Under the pieces are notes generated by a model, which searched no databases, was not told where the DNA came from, and saw nothing but the letters and a program-made list of their open reading frames with translations. Of a DNA stretch of 64,000 nucleotides, positions 1-12,000 are shown piece after piece; position 1 is the stretch's first letter, and each line of letters begins with the position of its first letter. Both the position numbers and the translations under genes were made by a program. The DNA is from Strongylocentrotus purpuratus (Eukaryota > Echinodermata > Echinoidea > Camarodonta > Strongylocentrotidae). The stretch covers positions 24,428,095 through 24,492,094 of the forward strand of contig NW_022145606.1 of the NCBI RefSeq assembly GCF_000002235.5. Reading direction: 5' to 3'.

Positions 1-471
1 GGTGTTATAGAATGTGATATTTCTGATCACTACCCTGTGTTCATAATTTTAGAAAATCCATGTAATTTGAAGCAGCTGCATTATCCACAGACTGTAACTT
101 ACAGATGTTATAAAAACTATGATGTATACAACTTTAAAGATGATCTTGCTGGGCAAGACTGGCAACATATCAATAGCTGTGAAGATGTTAACATGGCATA
201 TTCCATGTGTCCTAATATTTGTTTAATAATGTTTGTAATAAACATGCACCAATCAAAGAGAAAAGAAGCTGCAAAGGACGCGCTTATAAATAAACCTTGG
301 ATAACCAAATCAATAATGAAGTTTGTTCGAAAAAAATATAAATTGTTTTTAAAAGTAAGTAAATCTAATTTTGATGTAAGTGATGTACAAACATTTCGGA
401 ACTACAGAAATGTATTAACGACTGTTCTTTGCAATGCCAAGAGAAATTATTACAGTGGTTTTGCTAGCTGA
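1..471 (+). pseudogene. LINE endonuclease C-terminus and linker (fragment)
   Basis: Translation from base 1 gives GVIECDISDHYPVF, the last conserved block of APE-type LINE endonucleases, in which the Ser-Asp-His motif is catalytic. About 140 residues of basic linker follow (KPWITKSIMKFVRKKYK, then RNYRNVLTTVLCNAKRNYY), matching the spacer between endonuclease and RT in these elements. The frame closes at a stop at 469-471. The 5' part of the element is outside the window. Confidence 0.75.
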
Positions 472-750
472 GAACAGCAATAACACTAGTAAAACGTAGA
501 ACATCATCAATGAATTACTATCTGGGAGAAATAAAGGTAACAAAGGTACTAAGGTAGACAAACTTATAAGGCGCAATAATGGATATGATAAAGTTCTAAC
601 AACTGAATCTGAAATTGCCAATTAATTTAATGATTTCTTTGTAAACATTGGTCCAAATCTAGCATCAGCAATACCAAATGTACCCACATTATTTGAAGAT
701 TATTTGAATAATAGTGTTGAGCAATCCCTTTTTTTTGGAAACCGGTCACA

Positions 751-2282
751 ATGAAGGAAGTTCATGACCACATGTTGGCTGTAGACGAGAAGAAAGCTTG
801 TGGTTACGACAACATTCCAGTACGCCTGATTAAGGATGGTGCATCTATTTTGGCTGAACCATTAAGACATATCTTCAATCTTTCATTGGAAACAGGAAAT
901 TTCCCTGATCAAATGAAAATTGCTAAAGTCAGTCCACTGTTTAAGAAAGGTAATAAACATGAAATAGGGAATTATAGACCCATTTCTGTCTTACCAATTT
1001 TTGGGTAAAGTACTAGAAAAAAAATCGATTGACCAGTTTTCTAGAAACGCATGACATTTTATATCACCATCAGTAGGGATTTAGGAAAAAGTATAGTACT
1101 AAATTATCATTAATTCATCGTATGAATACGGTATTGAAAAGTATAGACGAAGGATGTGTTACGCTTGGTGTGTTTCTTCACTTTCAAAAGGCTTTTGACA
1201 CAATAAACCACAACATATTATTTAAAAAGCTATCACATTATGGCATCCGAGGACATGCACTGAAATGGCTCGAAAGCTATCTTAGTGACATAATGCAGTT
1301 TGTGAAATACAAAGAGTCATCATCAGAAAGTAGATATATCAAATGCGGTGTACCACAAGGTTCTGTCTTATGACCAACTCTGTTTTTAATCTATATAAAC
1401 GGTTTGCCAACTGTGACAAATTATTTCAATTTCAGACTATTTGCAGATGATTATAATATTGTTCATACTATTCCCAAAGGTTTAGATCAAATAGATGAGT
1501 GTGAAGTAAATGAAAATTTAAAATTAATACAGAATTGGTGCACTGCAAATAAGCTTACTATCAATGCGTCAAAAACCAATTTCGTGTTCTTCAGTAGTCG
1601 TAGAAGAAAGGCTGTGCTTAAAGGGAGATTAAAAATATCTGGGGCGGAATTAAGAGAAGTGGAGGAAGCGACATTTGTTGGCATTACCATTGACAGACAT
1701 TTAACATGGAATTCACATATAAAATCTGTTAATGACTGTATACGGAGAAAGGTCGGTATCCTCTTTAAATTACGGCACTTTGTCCCTAAACGTATATTGA
1801 TACTGTTGTATAAAGCTCTGATACAGCCACATATTACATATGGCATCGAGGTTTGGGGTAGTACTTATAAATCACACTTGAATTGTATATTTTATACTCA
1901 AAAGATGGCTGTACGTGCTATAACTTTCAAGCCACATCGTTCTCATACTAATGCACTGTTTCATGATCTCTAATTGTTGAATATTTTTAAATTGCATAAA
2001 TTATCTATATGTACTTTTATTTTTGATTTGATAAATGAACGATTACCTCATTCCTTAAAACATTATTGCAGTATGATACAACATGAATATTCCACAAGAC
2101 AAAAAACGGGTCGAAAATTACGTCTTCCTTTATTCAAAACAGACCAAGGAAATTTTTCTGTTTCGTTTGTTGGAAGTAATTTTTGGAATATGCTTCCTAC
2201 TGATCTAAGAATTGAGAGATCAAGAACCTCTTTTCGTAAAAAACTTACAAAATTACTTTTAATTGAAAACCACGAATCATAA
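751..2282 (+). pseudogene. LINE reverse transcriptase and C-terminal region, frameshifted
   Basis: Three successive open stretches carry RT landmarks. One has KACGYDNIPVRLIKD and NYRPISVLP (RT blocks 0-2). The next has FLHFQKAFDTINHNIL (block A, here FQKAFD rather than DLSKAFD) and CGVPQGSVL. The third has LFADDYNIV (block C with both catalytic Asp) and the thumb-like FVGITIDRHLTW. The last stretch (1974-2282) encodes the C-terminal tail with NFWNMLPTDLR. At least one frameshift (1008-1122) and two in-frame stops separate the pieces. Confidence 0.85.
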
Positions 2283-2956
2283 CCTCGTAACTATATAGTT
2301 GTATATATACCAGTTTCATTTTAATATTATACACAAATCGTATTTATAAGATTTGGAAACCCATCATGTATTTTTGAATTAACTTTATTTTAGGCTTTAG
2401 ATAACGAGAGTCAGACTCGACTAGCACATGTGCTATTTTTGTCTCTATTTTACCATCGATCACAAACTCTTGTAAATAGTCCGTTTTACTCTTGAAGCAA
2501 AGTTTACTTTATATTTGTCATAATGTACATGTATTTTTTATAATTCATGTCATGCATTTATGTTATATTGACATTGTCATTGTACATTTATCTTTTGTTT
2601 CAATGTTTTCAATGGTGGTGAATAAATAAATTCAATTCAATTCAATTAAATTATCCTTTACTCAAGCCATTTTTTTATTATGGGAAGTTCTCCCCCAACC
2701 AGCAAAACAAAATGAAGGAAAGCATTCAGTAAAAGTATGAAACAAATTATGATACATTAGAATTCTGATGAATAAGAAAGTCACATAAATATTTTTGCAG
2801 TCTCAAAATTGGCAAATATAAGATTTTTTGGAAGCTACTCTCATTGTTTTCCAAGCTACTCTCATGTTTTTCCACTGAAATTTTAAAAATTATTTGTGTT
2901 TAATTGTTCGTGAAAAATTTCATTTGTAGTGGAAAACATCAGATATTGCTGCTATA

Positions 2957-3071
2957 ATGGACACCAAACTAAAGTGTGTTTTTGAATGGCCATCAACCAA
3001 CCGAGCTCCTGCACCTGCCTCACAAGATCAACTCCTTGCAATCAAACCACCAACAGAACTCCGTTTCCGAG
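2957..3071 (+). CDS. ROCO gene exon 1 (first exon seen)
   Basis: It encodes MDTKLKCVFEWPSTNRAPAP, then a short polar stretch ending PPTELRFR, and leaves one base that joins the first two bases of exon 2 to make a Gly codon. The donor is GAG|GTAAAA at 3072. An in-frame TAG sits at 2927-2929, so either the ATG at 2957 is the start, or that TAG is the AG of an acceptor (TTTCATTTGTAG) and the exon starts at 2930 as an internal exon. The phase match to exon 2 and the smooth sequence into the Roc domain are the main support. No known domain is recognised in this segment. Confidence 0.6.
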
Positions 3072-6000
3072 GTAAAAAAAAAAGGTATCTACCCCCCCCC
3101 CCCCTCTTGCCCATTCTTTTAGACTCAGAACTGTTTCTCTTTTATACCCGTCTTTCTATCTTACAATTTACCTTAGGCCCTATAATTAGGTGAAACGTAC
3201 GAAATCAACGTATTAACTATTTATTTCTTTAAGATTTGTCTTATTAGGTGGTATGTCAACGACAGATCACCTATTGATTTCCTCAGAATTTTCTTTATTC
3301 TTTATTTATTTATTATTTCTTTATTTTTATTTCTTCCATACAGTTTTTTGTGTACACGTTTACTCGAAATCGACTTGGTCGATTTCCTTCAAATTTCTGT
3401 CAGTTATCAGGCCCTATAATATCAAGTTCTCGAAACCTTTTTTAAGGTCATGGGGTCATCGTGACGTCATCCAGGCGCCATTTTGTAAAAATCAGGTCAT
3501 TATCATGTCTCAATAAGGAGTTATCAAAAATCAACCATATTTAGTATACATTAATGTCAGGTCAAAGGTCAACAAAATTGTCAATAAAATCCACACGTTT
3601 CAGGCCATTTTAAGCATTTCCAAAATTTGCGCGGGAGCACTAATGTGTGCGCATTTCCGCGCGTACCCGCGCGTACAGGCATTTTGCAACATAGCATCGC
3701 CAAATTTTATTATATTTGGTGACAAAAGACGGCTCTTCTATGTAGCGTCAAAAGCCGTCAAATAACAAAAACATGGCACATAAAAAGATCCTCAGTATTG
3801 GGTCGAATTTAAAGAAAACTTAATTTGAACCCGGCCATATTCTGTCTCTCTCTCTCTCTGTCTCGCTCTCGTTTGTCATTGCCTTAATTTTCCCTCGCTA
3901 ACTTCATTCTTACCACGGAATATGTAATGTGTATGCACGTGTATGCCTCATCATTGAGAATATACTCACTAATATCGTTGAAATGATTCTTCTCCTACCC
4001 CTTCTTCTTCATTTACTTCTTCATAGTAGTTGTAGTTGTAGTAGTAGTAATAGCAGCAGTATCATAATAATCATTATTATTATCATTGTTATATTTATTA
4101 TTACTTGTCAGGATATTGTCGGTAAAATTGCGCTGCCGTCGGGAAAAAAAGAGGGAAAGGGAAAGAAAAGAACAAAAAGAAAAGGAAAAGAAAAGAAAGA
4201 AACGAAAAAAAGGAAAGAAAGGAAAAGAAAGGAAAGAAAAGAGAAGAAAGAAAAAGAAAAAGAGGGAGGAGAGGAAAGAAAGGAAAAGAAAGAAAAGAAG
4301 AAAAAAAAAAGAGTAAAAGGGAAAGAAAAAAAACGGGGGGTGAAAGAGAGGAGAGTGGGGGGAGGTAAGAGTCTGAGAGAGGAGTAGTGGGAGTAAAAGA
4401 GAGAAGGGGGTTGTTGGGTGGAGTCGTCTCGTCGAGGGAGCAAGAAAGACACGGGTAAATATGTTGCTGTGTCGGGTCAGCTGTGTCGGTATTCTTGCTC
4501 GATCCTCGTGTACTATATCAATGCAGAAGTTTGAAGTCGATGAGATGTATAATGTCGGTCGGCCGACAAGTTTTTCTCCGCTACGAACTGTGACTTTTTA
4601 TCCGCTGTGACGACTTCGAGAGTGACTACAACTACAATACTTGTATTTTCTCGAAGTTTCATTTTCCTATAATATCAGCTAAAGAAATCAGATTTTTTTT
4701 TTTGGGGGGGAAACTAAATTCAAACAAGGTTTAAGAGTCAACAACGGTACGACGAATCGTCTTCCTTTCTCTATATTGTGATGAAACGCCAAAAATTTCG
4801 CGCTTCGCGCGAGAGGGGGGAACTGAATTCAGACAAATAGGGTTTATTGAAAGTCGAAAACGGTACAACGAATCGTCTTCTTTCTCTAATAATTTAAGGA
4901 AACGTCAGAGCTTCCGCGCTTCGCGCGATTGAGGGAAACTGAATTCAGATGAATAGGGCTTAAAGGTACTATGTCCCTTTTGCAGCCAACCTCAAATTCT
5001 GTAGAACTTTGCAGGAATTATGAATATGTCATGTATGTCCTATCTGTGAAATCTAAACGTTAGCAGTGTCCTCCTATTCAAATTATGCAAGGAAACCCGT
5101 TTACTTGCTAGACCTCACTGTCAGACACTATTGAGTGACTGACTGGCTTTTTTTCTTCTTTGGTAATAACATACATGAAAAGAGTTGTAAAGGGTACATG
5201 AGCATTTGTCTACATCAATAACCCACTTCTTGTGATGGCCAAGATTAAACTGATTGAATTTTTGTGCAGCATCAAACGTATGACCATTCGGTACAATTGT
5301 CTGAAAATCAAGACTATTACTTTTCGGCTCTATAGCTCTAAAGTCGATTTGACAACTAATAGTCGTTATTTTCCCACTTGAAGACATTTTCAAGCCTCAC
5401 CTTTTTTAGGGAAGTTCAAATAAGTATTATCTTTCAAATGCAGTTGGAATTTAACTTTTTTTGGCCTGCAAATGGGACAAAGTACCTTTAATAAGAGTCG
5501 AAAACGAAACGACGAATCCTCTTCCTTTCTCTTTATTGTGATGAAACGCCAAAAATTCCGCGCTTCGCGCGAAGGGGAAAACTTAGAGTCGAGGAAGGTG
5601 TACAACGAATCGTAATTTTCTTTCTTTAATAAGTTAAGGAAACGTCAAAGCTTCCGCGCTTCGCGCGAGAGGGGGGAACTGAATTCAGACAAATAGGGCT
5701 TATTAAGAGTCGAAAACGGTACAACGAATCCTCTTCTTTCTTTAATAATTTAAGGAAACGTCAAAGCTTCCGCGCTTCGCGCGAGAGGGGGAAACTGAAT
5801 TCAGACAAATAGGGCTTATTAAGAGTCGAAAACGGTACAACGAATCATCTTCTTTCTTTAATAATTTAAGTAAGCGTCAAAGCTTTCGCGCTAAAGGGGG
5901 AAACTGAATTCAGACAATAAGGGCTTATTAAGAGACGAAAACGGTATGACGAATCCTTTTCCTTCTCTAATAATTTAATGAAACGTCAAAGCTTCCGCGC

Positions 6001-9000
6001 TTCGCGCGAGAGGGGGAAACTGAATTCAGATAAATAGGGATTCATAAGAGTCGAAAACGGTACGACGAATCGTCTTCCTTTCTCTATATTGTGATGAAAA
6101 AATTCCGCGCTTCGCGCGGAAGGGGAAAACTTCATTTAGACGAGTCGAGAACGGTACAACGAATCGTCTTCTTTCCCTTATAATTTAAGGAAACGTGAAA
6201 GCTTGCGCGCTTCGCGCTAAAGAGGGAAACTGAATTCAGACAATTAAGCCTTATTAAGAGTCGAGCACGGTTCAACGAATCGTCTACTAATTAAATGTCA
6301 AAACTTCCGCGCTTTGCGCGGAGGGGGAGAACTGAATCCAGATAAGGATTAAGAGTCGAGAACAGTACACCGAATCGTCTGCTTTTTCTCATAAGTGAAT
6401 GAAACGTTAAAGCGTCCGGCTTCGCGCGGGGGGAGGGGGAGAAACTGCATTCCGACAAGGATTAAGAGTCGAGCACGGTTCAACGAATCGTCTACTTTCA
6501 TTAATTAAACGCCAAAACTTCCGCACTTTGCGCGGGAGGGGGAGAAACTGAATTCAGACAAGGATTAACAGTCTTATAGTGAAACGTAAAAGCTTTCGCG
6601 CTTCGCGCGGGAGGGGGGAAACTTCATTCAGACAAGGATTACGGTCGAGAACTGTACAATAAATCGTCTTCTTTTCCTAATAATGTAAGGAAACGTCTAA
6701 GCTTCCGCGCTTCGCGCGGAAGGCCTATCACCCACACCCCTCTAATGAGCGCGCTTCGCTTGCTCACTACCGCCCCTCCCTAAAATAAGATCCTAGCTCC
6801 GCGCCTGCATTAAAATATATAGCTATGAATGCTGACTAAGTTGACGAAATAATTCGTATATTTGTGTCGTCGTGGAAAATGACCATTTGCATATACGCAA
6901 GTACTACAGAAAGTCCATAGGAAAAACAATTTAGCCTTCGGCCCCGGGTTTATAGGGTTAAATGTGTAGATATTGGACATTTAATGTTGTCGGTAATTGG
7001 TGGCTAGTTTTGTCGGTAATCGTTGGCCTCTACACCCCCCCCCCCCCACTGAAAAAGTTCTAGCGACGCCCCTGGCCACAATGGGGTGGTGGTATCTGAA
7101 AGTAAGACGTGGGAAGACTCCAACGTCTACAGGATGAGAGTGCTCGGCTAATCGGTAAAAATGCTACCCATATTACAACGGCAGTTCTCCGGTATGGCTT
7201 CGTTAATGTCGGTAGAGTTCCGGTAGCGCCCGTAATAGATCGACGGCTCTCCAGTGGCCTCAATGTGTACCGGCACTTCGGTATCACATCGGTAGCAGAC
7301 CGGTAGTGCATCGGCAGAACAACGGAAGCGCAATTGTATCGCTCAGGTGACATAAAAGTGGTTTTCGGTAGCACATCGGTTCTTGAATCGGATAGGACAA
7401 CGGAAGAACATCTATCAAACAAATATAACAATATATCCTTACTCATCAGATTATCATAATTTATGAAAAAAGAATGTCAGAATGCCGCTAGGAACCAATA
7501 TACAACGCATATACACAGTAAAGTACACATCAAATTTCCATAGGTAGGAAAAGATTTGTATAAAAAAACACCAAGTCTTATTTACTTTGGATAATGTGTT
7601 TCTTCCCGGTTGCTTTGTTTCACAAAGAAACGTCTATCCATAGACCATGCTTCATATACTTTGCCACATATCAAAGTTTGCAGCCACCAGATCGTCATTA
7701 ATTAAGGAACCAATATTATTGAGCTGGCAATGGTTCTTGAAGAGTTGCTGTGAATCCTGTATGAGCAAAGTGTCACGATGATAATACATTTGTTCACTTT
7801 CTTTTCTTTTCCATTTTCGATGATATCTATCTCATCATATTTTCGATTTGGTATAACTGTTGCCAGTGGTTTCCTTTTGATTCGATGACTGCGACCAATA
7901 TGTGCATGATGAATACCACTTCGATGAGTGTGGTTACTTCTATCCAGGCGCGTACGAAGCGGGGGGGGGGGGGGGAGGGGGTGGGGGCTTAACCCCCTTC
8001 GATGTTTGTTATGTGTATGATTTTTGATGACCCCCCCCCCCTCATTTTTTGTTTATAAAAAAAAAAAAAAAAAATGTTTTTTGTTTGTACCAAAGGGTGA
8101 CCCAAAAAAAGTGACCTTATCCCCCCCCCCCCCCCCCCCCCCGAGTCGTTGCAAATTTGTTGGGACCAAAAAAAAAAAAAAAAAAAGTGGCTTAATACTC
8201 TTTCAACCAAAATGTAGGATAAGACAAGGACATTTTCTGCAATAAAATAGAGTATTTGCCCCCCCCCCCCGCCCCCTCTGCCAATAAATGTAGTATTTTG
8301 TTTAACCTTTTCTATAAAATGCATGTATCAATGTCGACTTCACTTGATAGCAAGCATTCCTCAGGCAGGGGGATATTAAATAGTTATGAAGGGATGACCC
8401 ATCGAGGGGTGGGGTTGGGGGGGGGGGGGCTTGGGAGTAACAGCTGTAATGTGTTGTTGTTTTGGCTATATTGCTTTAACTCTTATCGTGCCACAGGGCT
8501 AATCCCCATTGTGCCAGGTTGTTTTGGAGATAATCTGATTAACGCAATGGTTCTATGAATGGCGAGTGCAAAACACACAGCACAGCCCAATGAGCATGAA
8601 CAATAACTGCTACTACGAAAGTGTGCACGCACGCACATGGCACTCAATAGGTAGCGTGCATGCAGCCTCATGGCAGGCTATGAGTTAAAAAAAAGTACAC
8701 ATGAACTTAGTTTTGAATCAAGCACACCATGGTCGTATTAGATCACACGTCATATGTGTAATATCGTATATCACAGCACCCCCCCCCCCAACAAAAATTG
8801 GCCTTTGGTTAAAATTAGGCCTAAACAAAAAGATGTTGTATTGCCCGTTAGGTGCCGGCACCTGGGTCGGTCGGTCGATTTGTTTCCCTCTTTGGGCTGA
8901 TATATTTCACAATTGAATGCTTTAAAACATAATTTGTTATTCATTAAACTTGTTTTTCTTCTGAAAAACGGTAACAATGAATATAATGCCGACCGTCGAT

Positions 9001-12000
9001 TTCAAGATTTTTATCAAATAGCAATGCAAGCACGAGAAAATTTAAAATGACCTCACTCGCGAATGTTGAAAAGGTCGAAGGTTGGTAGAATTAAAGTTGT
9101 TCTATTCCAAACAAGGGTGCCTCTTAAAAAAAATGCCTGGGTACCTTGATTTGTTTAATTTCATATCTTGATAGATCATGAAACGTAGATATGATTTCAT
9201 ACCAAAATATTGGTACGGGTTCTGGCTATACAGTGTAGGAATAATTGTTTATGTGAAGAAGAAATATATTTTTTTTAATGGGATAACTTCTCCTGCAGTG
9301 GAATTTGCTATGTTCCCGGAGGATAGGAGCTAGGTTTCCTTATTGTGAAGCTCCTTTTTTCATGAGCTCAGGTGGGCGTAAAGTCCACCGGCCCCTTTTT
9401 TGTTAACGTTGTACCTTATTATTGATATCAATTTGTTTAAAGGGCAACCTGATATTGATCCGGAAGAAGCAATTAAGAATGGAATGGCTCCGTGGAACAG
9501 ATCTCGAATAATGGTCATTGGTCCTGCAGGGGTTGGCAAGACTAGCCTAATCCGTCGACTCACAGGACAGGAGTAAGTGAAACGTTGCTCTTGTGATTGT
9601 ACTTTCTCTGTAAGTATAATCATTTGAAATGTTTATCTTGAAATACATAATTTCTTAAATGTTTAAGATTCTGAAGTAACATGGAGAAGCGTGGAAGATG
9701 CTAACTTCGATTAACGCCCAAATCACAGTTTTTTTTTCTTCTGTTCTTTGATATTCATGTTTGTTTTACGTTTTTTTCAAAAAAACTCTGAGACAGAGCA
9801 CGTTAACACAACATTTATTTTTTTCAACATTATGAAATAACCGTTCCGTACATGTTTCGTTTCCATAACCCAAATGTAATTCTTCATAACTAGTTACATT
9901 TCATTTGTTTTTGCCGGACCCACTAGAGTCTGCTGAAAATTCTCCAAGGTAATTTGCATGAGCAATGCCATATAGAAATATGACGGACGTGGGTCGGGGA
10001 TGGGGGGGGGGGGGCTTTCATTCCCCGATGATAATCAAATCAGACGATTTTGGTAATCGTCACCATATATAGGTGCAGCGAGGAGATGCTCCTCTATTCT
10101 ATGAAGCCGGATATGCAAGAGTACTTTATTCAATAATTTTGTTAAAGCACAGATGTAGCATTATTTTGAAAAAGAAGGGATTCTTACCAACCAGCTCAAC
10201 AAGAAACGTGCATAATGGATTCCATGGTCTAAACTTGTTTCAAAAACTGTATATAAACCCCTCGAGAAGTTTGGAACTTCAGGTATGATCAATTATATCT
10301 CTCTTGTCATAATTATCGCTTTGTTGAGTCTCATTAGAAGTGGTGCTTATTCTTCTTTAGAGTGATACCATATCTGGTATGACTTCGCCGCCATGGAATG
10401 AGCAGTCTATCAGAATAAGAGACAGGGTTACAAGTAACAATTTTAAAAACGCACTGGTATCGTTATGCTACGCACTTTTCTTTCTTGCATAAAAGAGTGT
10501 GACTTATGTAAATTACTGTGGAGCTATTATTCTAAACTGATCATCCATGAATGCCAAATTCTTAAGAATATCAACATAACATTATTATAGCTAACACAAT
10601 CATGCTGAAAAGGAAGAAGCAAAAAAAAATCATCGAAAATATTGTTGCAGCGTGTTTTTTACCCATAACTTAATTCATGTTTAATTAAGTGTACTGCACA
10701 TTTGTTTGAATGTTAATGCAAGTTTGTTTGAGTGATCATGCATTATTTTGTTTAATAGTACTTGCATGTTTTTTTGTGTGTGTAATGTGTATGTTGCTCT
10801 AAGATCTAACATCACAACAGTCCAACATTTTTTAAAGAAAAAAGAATTTACATCCGACCAAGTGCAGTCTATGCATTTTGAAACTTTGCACTTTTTACTT
10901 TGCCCTCAATTTTGATAAAGGCCTACTGCACATTCCATAACTGAAAAAAAATCATAACAAATGGGATCCTATTTTAGTGGAATAAATTCACTTACTAAAG
11001 ATAGTTAATGCTAGTTTTACATTATGTTCCCGACGGCCACGGCAATCACATTTCAGGCCACCGTGGACTAAACGGGATGGACGTGAGACAACGCGGGGGG
11101 ACGGAATGGGCAAACGTGACAGGCTGTGAAACATAGTAGGCTGTAGTAAAATGGGATGAACGCAACAAAACGTGACAGTACGTTATAGGCCGTAACAAAA
11201 CTTTGAGGCGGTTCGTAGTGGGACGGTTTACGCGCCCGGCGCGCAAAGGCGCATTGGGTTCTACTACGGTCTGACACGACGCGCTGGTCCCATGATACAA
11301 TGATTTATATTGCTTGGGAGGTCTTTTTTATACCGTCGGCACAAACGCTCTTCAAAGCTGCTCGGCGTCCACGTTTCATTCGTAAAAAGCCTTGACAGAA
11401 CGTGAAAAACGTGTCAGACCTTGATCAGAACTTGAGAAATGTGAGGGACCACATCAGAACATGACGGGCCGGCAGGGAACGTACTGGCATCCGTGGTAGA
11501 CCGCAGGCTGAACCGTAGTGTGCCTTGGACCCTCCGGGACAGCATCCTCTTTCCCTTCCATTGATGGCCCGTCATGGAAACCGTGAAAGGCCTTGAAAAA
11601 ACTTGGCAAGACCTAACAAAACTTTAATACTGCGACAAATTTACCAAAATCCCGCGGTGCAATACGTTTCGGGCAAACGGTGCTGCCGTTGCCACCGGGA
11701 ACATAATGTAACCCTAGCATTAACACAGCGAAGATTATACTATTATGAGAGAGAGATATTTGTCGGGTTAATAAGACTCGGCAGGTATGTATTCATGTTC
11801 AGATATTATTAAAGTGGTAAACGTAATATAATCATATATTTTTTCTGGGTTGTAGACTAACAGGTTCAAAAGCCTCTGAGACTATCTGAGTCAATTTGCA
11901 AGAGAATCTCTACAAATTCACATTGGTTTTGGGGGCACGCATCTCGGAAATTGTTAAAATAAAGCATACGCTCTCTCTCCTCCTCAAGGAACTGGCATAG

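Larger units (their letters stand above)
1..2640 (+). mobile_element. Decayed non-LTR retrotransposon (LINE, CR1/Jockey-like), 5' end outside window
   Basis: The sequence opens inside an APE-type endonuclease domain (motif SDHYPVF), continues through a linker and a reverse transcriptase (CGVPQGS; FADD), and ends with an untranslated region and a tail of TTCAA repeats at about 2620-2645. Such a tail is typical of CR1/Jockey-type LINEs. The frame is broken by a shift near 1000-1010 (run of T), a stop just after the PQGS motif and a further stop at 1971-1973, so the copy is dead. Its orientation matches the host gene that starts about 300 bp downstream. It could lie in an upstream intron or 5' of the gene. 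The class is secure; the clade name is tentative. Confidence 0.88.
3072..9442 (+). other. Intron 1 of ROCO gene
   Basis: Contents in order: a mostly unique stretch with a (TC)n run near 3845; an AT/TAG-rich microsatellite (4025-4110); a polypurine tract (4142-4400); a satellite array (4703-6725) with a foldback element inside; a region of loosely repeated ATCGGTAG-like words (7080-7400); a cluster of long homopolymer runs (7960-8275); a TTAA-flanked element (8480-8684). No further exon is recognised. Confidence 0.6.

Noticed and set aside
3929..4387. Lys/Arg/Glu-rich open frames on the plus strand and Phe/Ser-rich frame on the minus strand
   Set aside because: They are translations of the polypurine tract and have no domain or splice context.
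10073..10280. Possible missing Roc exon in intron 2
   Set aside because: The open frame does not match the phase needed after exon 2, and the required frame meets a stop; no Roc-like residues.
10332..10347. 16-base candidate exon after CTTCTTTAG with GTATGA donor
   Set aside because: Its length gives the wrong phase for exon 3, and such a tiny exon cannot be supported without transcripts.
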